NCBI GenBank assembly: GCA_012862575.1
Contig: BLSF01000055.1
Coordinates: 189,698-253,697 of the forward strand
Direction: 5' to 3'
Length of the DNA: 64,000 nt
Origin: Parietichytrium sp. I65-24A
Taxonomy: Eukaryota; Sar; Bigyra; Thraustochytrida; Thraustochytriidae
The translations under genes and the position numbers were made by a program. Shown here in pieces: positions 51,838 to 59,305 of this stretch. The notes under the pieces are model-generated. The model was not told the DNA's origin. It made no database searches and saw nothing but the letters and a program-made list of their open reading frames with translations. Numbering within the stretch: the stretch's first letter is position 1; every line of letters starts with the position of its first letter.

Positions 51838-52716
51838 CTACTCCGTTCGCCAGCCCTTCCGCTCCCAGAATGCGAGATTGTCCTTTATCATCTGAAGTGT
51901 TAGCTTTACGTCTTGAAGCTGTTCTTCGGAAACCTCAAAAAGGCATTCTGAGGCAGCGTCGATCGTGCTCTTCCCCAGCGTGATGGCTTGCTCATGGTCA
52001 TCAGAACTATCGTGCAGAAAAATACAATAATTCAGGATAAGTGACAGTCTGACTGGATGATAGACTGTAAGACCACTCTTTGCACTGGTCAACGCCATAT
52101 CATAGGCACTTCGCGCGTCTTTGAGCAGACCATCCCGCGCTGAATCCGAGCAGACCTCGGACATGTACCTGTAAAAGTCGCCTCTCAGCGCGCAGTAAAA
52201 AGTCTTGCTTTCCGCGCCGTGCGCTTGCTCGAGCAATGTAGTGTCGATCAAATCCAAAGCTTCCCGACACGTTTTCTCCACTTCTGCGGCAATGCGGGCA
52301 GCGTACTCCTCGCCATCCTCCGAAAAGTCCTTCAGGTTCAAGCCCCGCGCTTTGCGCTTGGCCTTGCCGTCTAGCACGTCTCGCACCGCCATCCACGACC
52401 TTCTGCTCTGCGAAACAGCATTTTTGTACGCCACCGCGAACAAGTTCCGCTCTTCGATGTTAAGCGGCTCATGATCTTCCTGCGATGCACGCACGAGCGA
52501 CTTGGCAAAACCGCACATGTCCTTATGTCTTCCGCCCAGCTCCGCCATCCTCGCTTTAAACACCACCAAGTCTCGCAGAGTCAGTGCGTCCAGGGCCTCT
52601 TCCTCCTCATCATGCTGTTGCTCCTCCTCCTCCTCTTCTTCTTCTTCTTCTTCTTCTTCCTCTTCCTCTTGCCCTCGGGCCCGCCGGCTCCCTTCGTGAT
52701 CGCCCTCTGCAAGCAT
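51838..52716 (-). CDS. Divergent 14-3-3 protein with a poly-Glu N-terminus
   Basis: 292 residues. 14-3-3 proteins are dimeric adaptors that bind phosphoserine peptides. Residues 1-50 are an unusual acidic extension, mostly Glu coded by a CTC/CTT repeat. The 14-3-3 domain follows: RNLFAVAYKNAV with the conserved Lys, SRRSWMAV with an Arg, FYRYMSEV with the Arg-Tyr pair that contacts phosphate, and HPVRLSLILNYCIFLHD with the ligand-groove residues. The C-terminal DVKLTLQMIKDNLAFWERKG matches the last helix, with the usual LWTSD changed to LAFWE. The dimer helix near residue 55-75 (DLVVFKARMAELGGRHKDM) is intact. So phosphopeptide binding is expected, though some residues differ from typical isoforms. 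Start at 52716 is the first ATG. Confidence 0.88.
   Translation of the reverse strand: MLAEGDHEGSRRARGQEEEEEEEEEEEEEEEEQQHDEEEEALDALTLRDLVVFKARMAELGGRHKDMCGFAKSLVRASQEDHEPLNIEERNLFAVAYKNAVSQSRRSWMAVRDVLDGKAKRKARGLNLKDFSEDGEEYAARIAAEVEKTCREALDLIDTTLLEQAHGAESKTFYCALRGDFYRYMSEVCSDSARDGLLKDARSAYDMALTSAKSGLTVYHPVRLSLILNYCIFLHDSSDDHEQAITLGKSTIDAASECLFEVSEEQLQDVKLTLQMIKDNLAFWERKGWRTE
52611..52675 (-). repeat. CTC/CTT trinucleotide run coding poly-Glu
   Basis: Trinucleotide run within the 14-3-3 gene that produces the acidic N-terminal tract. Confidence 0.92.
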
Positions 52717-53204
52717 CCCGCCACCTTCGCAACCCTTGGAAGACGCGCACTTGGGTTAGACTGCAACGCCTGCTTGCTTAATTACTTACTTACTTACTTA
52801 CTTTCCTCCGTCGGCTCTTACAACCACCCAGTCACGTGGTCATGTGATCATGTGGTCATGTGGTCATGCGGTCATGCTTGTCGCCCTTTCCTCCGACCGT
52901 CTGCGAACGCTCGTTGTTGACAGAGAGAAGGCAACTTGAACGCGATTCAGTATGACTGACGGGTAACGTTCATCGAGCAGTGAACGTAGTAGCACTGTGC
53001 TCACCGTGCCCTACCGGTACAGGCAAGAGTATGACGGAAAGGTAAGACGGTGTGCAGGAGTAGTGTGGCGACGTTGGGAGGTGGAAGGGAGGGACGTGTG
53101 AAGATGGTCTTTGACATTTGTCGTTCGTCGTCTATACATTGGTCTGGTTGACTGCGAGGTCGATGTGCTGTGCAAGAAGATACAAGGTACAATGGTCAGG
53201 CGGG
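52717..53204. other. Region between 14-3-3 start and macro-domain gene end
   Basis: 488 bp: 14-3-3 upstream sequence, including the above arrays and a GTAC-type motif near 53014. Confidence 0.5.
52781..52877 (-). repeat. TTAC array and 9-bp array upstream of 14-3-3
   Basis: A TTAC tetranucleotide run (52781-52804) and a 9-bp CATGTGGT array (52831-52877), 65-160 bp upstream of the 14-3-3 start. Confidence 0.88.
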
Positions 53205-54601
53205 TTAAGGGGAAAGGATGTGGTCCAGCAGGCTGGCCATGAGCTTGGCTTCCGGTTTCGCAAAGGCGAGGAAGTGAACCTCCTCCAGCTCTGAATACCC
53301 ACAAGTCAAGACGGTCTCGATGCCAATTCGTAAGATTGTGTCGAGCGGGCGCATTCCTTTGAAGACGCCGCTGGAAAGGAGACTGAAGCAAACTGTTCGA
53401 AGCTTGTGTTCTTTGGCTCGCAGCATGCTACACCATGACTCAAGTTTGTTAGCATCCCGTTCATTTAGGGGCGTGAAGCCGCCATCCACAATGTAAACAC
53501 TTACGAATTTCTATAGGCAGATTCCAGCTTTCGGTCGCCAACGCTGTCAGAAAATTTCCAATAGTCCGGCCCAACAGCGTGAATGCAGAACCGCGCGGGC
53601 AGATCTCCGCCGACCGTGATGACAGCATTCCCAGTGAGGCAACGCTTTTTGGTCCCAGGGATGACTGGCAGGGCAAATCTGGCCCGACGCAGGGGCTTTC
53701 CCCCGGCTGCGGAGATCGCGCCATCCACTCCACCGCCGAACAAACAGCCTTCATTTGCAGCATTCACAATTGCATCACCTTTGAAATTAACAATATCGCC
53801 TCGAGAAACCACAAAGACCGCCTTGCCCGATGGGAACTTGGCAACCTTGACGGGCAAAACATTTCTGTGCACATGATTCGCGATCACCCTCGAACGCGGC
53901 TCCTCGTCCACTTTCCTCTCTTTCCTCGCACCTTCTTGTTCGGTATTACGCCCAGCTCCGCTTTCGCGACCTGATTCCTCCTCTTGGCCGCTATTGTCAT
54001 CATCCAAAACCTCCACAATGCTCCGCTTCGACCCAGACTGTCGCGCAAAGAAAGGATGGATTGGCTTTTTCGCCTTTTCTGAAGCACTAGTTTCACCGCT
54101 CGCTTCTTTTCTGCTCCCGCTCCCGCTCGGAACCTGGCACTTGTCAATTCCATCGCGCCGGTCACTTTCACTTTCCATCTTTGCCGTCACCACTTCATCT
54201 CGTTTCTCGCCAACTCTTTCGCTGCGAAATTCCCACGTGATCGATTTGTCACCTTCGCCAGTGACGCAAATCTCCATTCCTGAAGAGGACTTCTTTGCGT
54301 CATTCACGCCCTGCACATTTCCAACATTTCCAACACTTGCAACATTTCCAACATTTCCAACACTTGCAAAATTCCCAACACTTGCAACACTTGCAACATT
54401 TCCAACATTTCCAACACTTCCATCATTGAATTTCGCGCCAGCGTCGCGCATTCCATCGCGTGCTTCCCCATCTTCCTCGAACTCCTCAATATCGTCGTCG
54501 TCGTCCTCGAAGATGGTGTCCTGCGACATATCACACGCGCCAGCGTCATCCTCCAAGCTGGACTCGAAATCCATCACTATACGTCCGCCCACGACTCGCA
54601 T
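53205..54601 (-). CDS. Macro-domain protein (spliced, two exons)
   Basis: Exons 53505-54601 and 53205-53427 give 439 residues. Macro domains bind ADP-ribose and many remove mono-ADP-ribose or O-acetyl groups. The domain spans about 265-439: GDIVNFKGDAIVNAANEGCLFGGG with the family NAAN and GGGVDGAI motifs, the RCLTGNAVITVGGDLPARF loop and HAVGP, LESAYRN, then MLRAKEHKLRTVCFSLLSSGVFK supplied by exon 2. This layout matches MacroD-type hydrolases and the key motifs are present. Residues 1-60 are acidic; residues about 62-98 are a VGN/VAS tripeptide repeat; a KPIHPFFARQSG segment near 190 resembles PCNA-binding PIP-like boxes. Without the intron the macro domain would be cut in two. ATG at 54601 is the first in frame. 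Confidence 0.88.
53428..53504 (-). other. Intron of the macro-domain gene
   Basis: 77-bp intron on the minus strand: donor GTAAGT, branch-like TGCTAAC about 20 nt before the acceptor TAG. Splicing joins phase 2 Ser codon and yields the exact family spacing around AYRNS. A short intron with a near yeast-consensus branch site. Confidence 0.9.
54314..54422 (-). repeat. 9-bp repeat coding VGN/VAS tripeptides
   Basis: About twelve copies of CATTTCCAA or CACTTGCAA in frame within the macro-domain gene. Confidence 0.92.
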
Positions 54602-54650
54602 CTGCCCACAGTCACCTCGGCAGATTACTCTGTCCGCGAGGACACTTTGC

Positions 54651-54676
54651 TTTGTTACTTTGTTACGTTGTTACCC
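54651..54676 (-). repeat. 8-bp TTGTTACN repeat in the macro-gene leader
   Basis: TTGTTACT, TTGTTACG, TTGTTACC in a row, 50-75 bp before the macro start codon. Confidence 0.85.
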
Positions 54677-55257
54677 GCAGCTGCCTTCGCCACAACTGCG
54701 CCGCGAACAACCAACCCTCTCTGTCTCCTGAGACTTCTGTTTCTCCACTATCGTACTGAGTACCACCAACAGCTACGAAATATCTGTCCTCGGGTACGGT
54801 ACTCGCGGTACTCGCAGTCACAGAACCCCACAAGTCCGGGACTTACGAAGTGTTAAGCGAAACTGGTAGCGTGAGCGTGTTGTCCAATTGAAACATTGAA
54901 CTTGCTTTTAGCATTTATAGTATCACGTCCGCTAATACTAGCGTTGCTCCTGAACAGATTTGGAACATTTGTGGGAGAGCAGGGAAAAGAGGCGCGCGGA
55001 TTGCGTAACGAAGAGTACTGTGTGACTTGTAATCTGCGTCATGAAGGAGCTTGTGTGACGAGCATTGGGGTTGCTTTGGAGGACGTACTGGAGGCGGTAT
55101 TAGCATCTATTAGCGCTATTGGAAAAAATGGGGAGAACTGGAGTCAGTAGGGATGGTGAGGAAAAATACTAGGAGATGGATTGTGGACTTTGCCCTTGCG
55201 GAGGGTAGTAGGCTTCTATCCGAATCGATAGGCAAGAGTCGAAGAGACTTTTCGTTT

Positions 55258-55302
55258 TATTTGAATTTTGAATTTTTTTGAATTTTGAATTTAAATTTTC
55301 TG
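55258..55302. repeat. TTTTGAA/TTTGAAT repeat
   Basis: Five imperfect copies of TTTGAATT-type units. Confidence 0.8.
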
Positions 55303-55614
55303 TCTCTTTCCATGAGAACATGTGAACATGTGAACGCGCGATCATGTTCATACGCACAACACCTTCAAGTTCAATCGAAAAAGAATGCAAGAAACATTGT
55401 AAAGTTCAAAAGAAAAGAGAGAGAGAGAGAGATAACATGAAAGAGTCAAAAAATTGTTGGATCGCAGGAGAGGAACCTGAACACTGTGACGTACATACGA
55501 TACAATACTTGAATAAATACAAACAACTAAGAAAAAAAACATTAAACAACGAACATTGAATAGCTCGATTGACAGACACAGAGAAGAGTGGGAACTTGAA
55601 CGACGGAGAGAGAG

Positions 55615-55662
55615 AAAGAAAAAGAATGAAAGAATGAAAGAAAGAAAGAATGAATGAATGAA
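55615..55662. repeat. GAAAGAAT repeat
   Basis: Purine-rich GAAAGAAT and GAATGAAT units. Confidence 0.88.
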
Positions 55663-55985
55663 CCGGTTCTTCAGAGTTCTTAATTCTTCTCTCAGAGCGT
55701 TCTCGAGAATTCAGAAAAGAGAAGAGACGACTTGAAGCACTTCTTCTATAACAAATAAATAAATAACAGAATGTAGATTCAATTTTTGAACAGAACTAAT
55801 TTATCAATGATTTGAAAAGTTGGAATAATTAATTTGAATTACTGTCTTTTGAAGAACAGCGAGAGTGCACTGCAGCAGACCCCAAACGTGGAGAGCGGGC
55901 GGAAGACGGCTAACCATTGCTGTCACGCGCGGCTCGAGAGGTCTGAAGCTTGCGGGTCGAAGACTGGAAACTGCAGAAAAGCGAA

Positions 55986-56006
55986 TGCTCATTGCTCATT
56001 GCTTAT
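55986..56006 (+). repeat. GCTCATT repeat in the KEN-gene leader
   Basis: Three copies of GCTCATT or GCTTATT, 25-45 bp before the ATG. Confidence 0.8.
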
Positions 56007-56030
56007 TTTCAATCCAAGGATTCAATCAAG

Positions 56031-57209
56031 ATGCTGTCGAAAAGGGTGAGCGCAATGCTGCTCCATCTTTCCGACTCTAGCTCCGGGTCCTCTTCTGATT
56101 TTGTTCACAGGGCGGGGAAGAAGTTGAAGACCGCTGGGGCGCGGAATTCGACGGGGGATGGTACGAAAGGAAAGAAAGGTGCGGTCAAGGGTACCAAAGA
56201 TGGGAAATGCAAACCTGTGGGTGCGGGCTCCACGCACAAGGTGAACTCCGCGAGAAAAGGCTGTCGACAAAACAAGAAGAAAGACTCGTCGCCACTATTT
56301 GACATGCAACATCCCGAAGTAATTTCGCTGTGCGCTTTTTCAGAAGAAGAGGAAGAGGAACCGCAGCCAAGCCAGAGCACGTTGCCTACGACAGGTTCGC
56401 AAGCCGCAGGAGAGTTGCGCGTCAAGAAGCCGGACGGGCAAGTATCCGCGCTTCGCGCATCACAAACCAACGAAGAGGTTCCGGCTTTGGACGTTATCCC
56501 GAAGAAGCGCTCCAACCCGAGGAGGAGGAAATTAAAAGCCACTGGGAGCCACGCCAGAAAACGCTCGCCGGAAATCCTCGCAGATGTCTCCAAAGAGAAT
56601 CGAGCTGTGCGCCGAGCGAAAATCACTTCAGCAAACAATTCGGACAAGGACCTGGGCCTAGGAGATCGCTCTGCAGTTTGCACGCCTATCCATGTAGCAT
56701 CCGAAAAACTCGAAGAGCTTGAAGAAGTTGCCATACAAGCTCTTGTTGGCCAGGCAAAGAAACGCTCGCCGAAAAGCGTTGCCAAAGAGAATCGAGCTGT
56801 ACGCCGAGCGAAAGTCACTTCAGCAAACAACTCGGACAAGGACCTGAGCAAAGGAGATCGCTCTGCAGTTTGCACGCCTGCCCTTGTGGCATCCGAAAAA
56901 CTCGAAGCGCTTGAAGAAGTTGCCATACAAGCTCTTGTGGGCCAGGCAAAGAAACGCTCGCCGAAAAGCGTCGCCAGAGAGAATCGAGCTGTACGCCGAG
57001 CGAAAGTCACTTCAGCAAACAATTCGGACAAGGACCTGGGCAAAGGAGGTCGCTCTGCAGTTTGCACGCCTGCCCTTGTAGCATCCGGAAAAATCAAAGC
57101 GCTTGAAAAAGTTGCCATACAAGTTCTTGTAAGCAGATTCGACACTTTGGAGCCACGAAATATGCTCGTCAAGTCAACGACCCTCACAGAACGCAAATCT
57201 CGCAAGTAA
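56031..57209 (+). CDS. Repeat protein with KEN boxes and Cdk-type sites
   Basis: 392 residues, no recognised family. Residues 1-180 are basic with Ser-rich patches and an acidic Glu run (about 104-111). From about 174 a unit of 64 residues occurs three times: KRSPxS..(K/R)ENRAVRRAK(I/V)TSANNSDKDL, then GxRSAVCTP, a helix VASEKLEALEEVAIQALVGQ. The first two copies carry KEN, the recognition box of the anaphase-promoting complex (APC/C); the third has REN. Each copy also has one SP or TP site. The nucleotide unit is 192 bp and nearly identical between copies 2 and 3, so the amplification is recent. The open frame extends 27 codons upstream only from TTG; ATG at 56031 is chosen. A cell-cycle-regulated role, perhaps securin- or shugoshin-like, is inference from short motifs only. 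Confidence 0.75.
   Translation: MLSKRVSAMLLHLSDSSSGSSSDFVHRAGKKLKTAGARNSTGDGTKGKKGAVKGTKDGKCKPVGAGSTHKVNSARKGCRQNKKKDSSPLFDMQHPEVISLCAFSEEEEEEPQPSQSTLPTTGSQAAGELRVKKPDGQVSALRASQTNEEVPALDVIPKKRSNPRRRKLKATGSHARKRSPEILADVSKENRAVRRAKITSANNSDKDLGLGDRSAVCTPIHVASEKLEELEEVAIQALVGQAKKRSPKSVAKENRAVRRAKVTSANNSDKDLSKGDRSAVCTPALVASEKLEALEEVAIQALVGQAKKRSPKSVARENRAVRRAKVTSANNSDKDLGKGGRSAVCTPALVASGKIKALEKVAIQVLVSRFDTLEPRNMLVKSTTLTERKSRK
56553..57132 (+). repeat. 192-bp tandem repeat inside the KEN-box gene
   Basis: Three copies: about 56553-56748 (with a 4-residue variation at its front), 56749-56940 and 56941-57132, high identity. Copies 2 and 3 differ at only a handful of positions. Confidence 0.92.
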
Positions 57210-57274
57210 TGACTGTACATACGCATATGATCATAAAGACAAACAAAATGCAGAGGGAGCCAAATCCTCTACTT

Positions 57275-58392
57275 TCACATGTCGGCCGTGCCGTCGATCT
57301 GAATCTCCAGAGGATCCTTCTCCACGCTCTCCGCGGCGCCTGCATTCCGCGCCGGCGGGGCTATCCCCTCCATCTCTTCTATCCTTCTCTCGAGCGCTTC
57401 GCGCTCCATATTCGCGAATCTCAGCTCTTCTGCCAGGCCATGCGCCTGTCTCCTAGCCTCTTCAGCTTCTTCTCTCGCAGCCTGCAACTCTTGCTGCATC
57501 TCCTGCATCGACTGGGCCATTCTCTCTCGCAGGCCTTCGCGCTTGGCCTGCAGCTCCACGATGCGCATCGCTCCCCCGAATGGATTCTCGCCAACGCGTC
57601 GCACAATCCCAGCCACCTCCAGTCCATCCCAGCCATCGGACCCATCGCCCTCGTCGAAACACTTGCAGCAGTTGGCTCCATGGAGCCCACGAAGGGAACA
57701 ATTGCAGTCGCGAGGACCATCGTTTGGACCAGTGTTCGAAGCAGCGCCAAGTCCGTGTCCGAGTCGCTTGTTCGGCACAGCGATTGCCATTCCGGCGTAC
57801 TCGCCGCCGCGAATTCGGTCATCCTCATCACAATTGCTATCTGCTGCCACGATCTTCTTGAGTCTCCGGCGCTTTCTGCGGTGGTGTTCCTGCTCCTGCT
57901 CCTGCTCCTGCTCTCTGTCGTGACCATCCTGCTCCAATCCATTTGCCATCTCGGACGACATAGATGAAATGGACGAGATGGATGACATAGATGACATAGA
58001 TGGCACAGATGCTTGTGCAGACTGGACCATTTGGGAATTCCTTCTGGAGAGCTGTTTCACGTTGGCTGAGACGGCATTGCTATGTGCCGTTTCCTGCGGG
58101 AAGAAGCACTGTAACGGAAAGTGGGACCACCTCACATGCGGTTGGCGTATGTCACGTATGTCCGCGTCGTCCAGGCCAAGGTGCGCGAGCCAGCGTTGGC
58201 GTCGAGAGATCCCGCCAAAGCGGTCGCTGCGCTCTTTCGCGGACGGGACGCGTACCATCATGCCCCGCAACGCGAAATTCGAACCGAATCGCGCCTCCTC
58301 TGCTCGGCACAGACCTACTTTGCCGTTCGAAGCAGCGTGTCCGCGCAACGCTTCGCACACACAAAGGTTCGCTTCCCCTCGCTCTTCCGCCA
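57275..58392 (-). CDS. Hypothetical coiled-coil protein with a small Cys cluster
   Basis: 372 residues, not recognised. Residues 1-100 are partly conserved-looking (RFGGISRRQRWLAHLGL). A Met-Ser-Ser-Ile repeat (about 130-150) is coded by GATGACATAGATG repeats. A basic patch RRKRRRLKK (about 175) looks like a nuclear signal. Near residue 240-260 lies DCNCSLRG followed by CCKCF, which loosely recalls half of a tesmin/TSO1 CXC domain but lacks its full spacing. Residues 290-350 form a strong coiled coil (ELQAKREGLRERMAQS). The ATG at 58392 is the first true ATG. The end lies only 66 bp from the end of the KEN-box gene on the other strand. A nuclear protein is plausible; no function is claimed. 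Confidence 0.6.
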
Positions 58393-58872
58393 TTGCGACC
58401 GATTTCAACGGTTGTATAGTTTATGTTAAAGGGCGGGCTATGGACAGAGCAGGTGCGCGAGGACACCTTCGCCCCTTCCTTTTCCCGCACCCAACTTGTT
58501 TTTTTGCGCGACACTTTGAGCGCCTGCGGAACGCAATAAGGGTTCCGCAAACGGACCTCTTTCCTCTTTGCGGAACGCATTTCCCACCAAATGTAGCCGT
58601 TGCGCCTGTACAGACCTTACGGACTGTATTAACGGTACACTACCGATTAGTATGACCAGGTAGCAAGCACTCCTAGTCAGGTTGCCAGTACCCTGTCTAC
58701 CAAAAACGATTAGAACTAGCCTACGTTAACGGTGCATTCTAGGACGCAGTAACCCTCGGAGAACCGTACGTTACAAAACATACGCGTACCGTGTCCGCGG
58801 GGACACAGAGCACGAAACGGTCGCCTGTGGTGAACTAAGGAAAAGCATAACCCAGCCTACCGCGGCGCATAC

Positions 58873-58914
58873 CAGCAGCAGCAGCAGCAGCAGAAGAAGA
58901 AGAAGAAGAAGAAG
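58873..58914. repeat. CAG then AAG trinucleotide array
   Basis: About seven CAG units pass into about seven AAG units. Confidence 0.92.
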
Positions 58915-58984
58915 GAGCAAGGGAAAGAAAGAGAGCATAGAACAAGGGAGACAGACATCTTGGAACAAGAACAAAGGAAAGCGA

Positions 58985-59098
58985 AGAAGAACAAGAACAA
59001 GAACAAGAAGAAAAGGGTTAACAAAAGCAGAAGGGACAAAGAACATAAGGAACGCTCGAGGAAAAGAAAAAAAAAGGAAAAGGAAAAGGAAAAAGAAC
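58985..59098. repeat. Purine-rich AAGAACA and AAGGAA arrays
   Basis: AAGAACAAG units, then AAGGAAAAGG units, upstream of the channel gene. Confidence 0.85.
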
Positions 59099-59158
59099 AC
59101 ACAAACAGCCGGGAAGCAGAACGCAGAGGAACGCGAGATCTGGGTCGAGGTTGAGAAA

Positions 59159-59202
59159 CGTATAAACTTTATAAACGTATAAAGGTATAAAGGTATACAC
59201 GT
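59159..59202 (+). promoter_or_regulatory. Array of five TATAAA-like elements
   Basis: TATAAACT, TATAAACG, TATAAAGG (twice) and TATACACG at 8-9 bp spacing, 100-147 bp upstream of the channel ATG. Function as promoter elements is inferred from sequence. Confidence 0.4.
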
Positions 59203-59263
59203 AGGGCATGCCTCGCGCTGCGAGAGAGGACGCCATAATCGCAGCCGGGCCGGGGAGAAGGAC

Positions 59264-59270
59264 TATAAAA
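59264..59270 (+). promoter_or_regulatory. TATA box of the K+ channel gene
   Basis: TATAAAA 36 bp before the ATG. A start site about 30 bp downstream would leave a very short leader of roughly 10 nt. Confidence 0.45.
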
Positions 59271-59305
59271 AGAAAGTGAGGCGCAGCGGAGGCGCATGTG
59301 CGGAG

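Larger units (their letters stand above)
54602..56030. other. Divergent intergenic region
   Basis: 1.43 kb between the macro-domain and KEN-repeat genes. It contains TTGTTAC copies (54651-54676), GTAC-rich motifs (54751-54810), TTTTGAA and GAAAGAAT arrays and the GCTCATT leader repeat. No supported gene. Confidence 0.55.
58393..59305. other. Divergent region before the K+ channel gene
   Basis: 913 bp between two divergent genes. It holds CAG/AAG and AAGAACA arrays, a TATAAA array and a TATA box. No supported gene; Lys-rich open frames here are repeat translations. Confidence 0.55.

Noticed and set aside
57209-57967. 252-codon plus-strand open frame
   Set aside because: Antisense to the coiled-coil gene; starts within the KEN-box stop region and has no domain.
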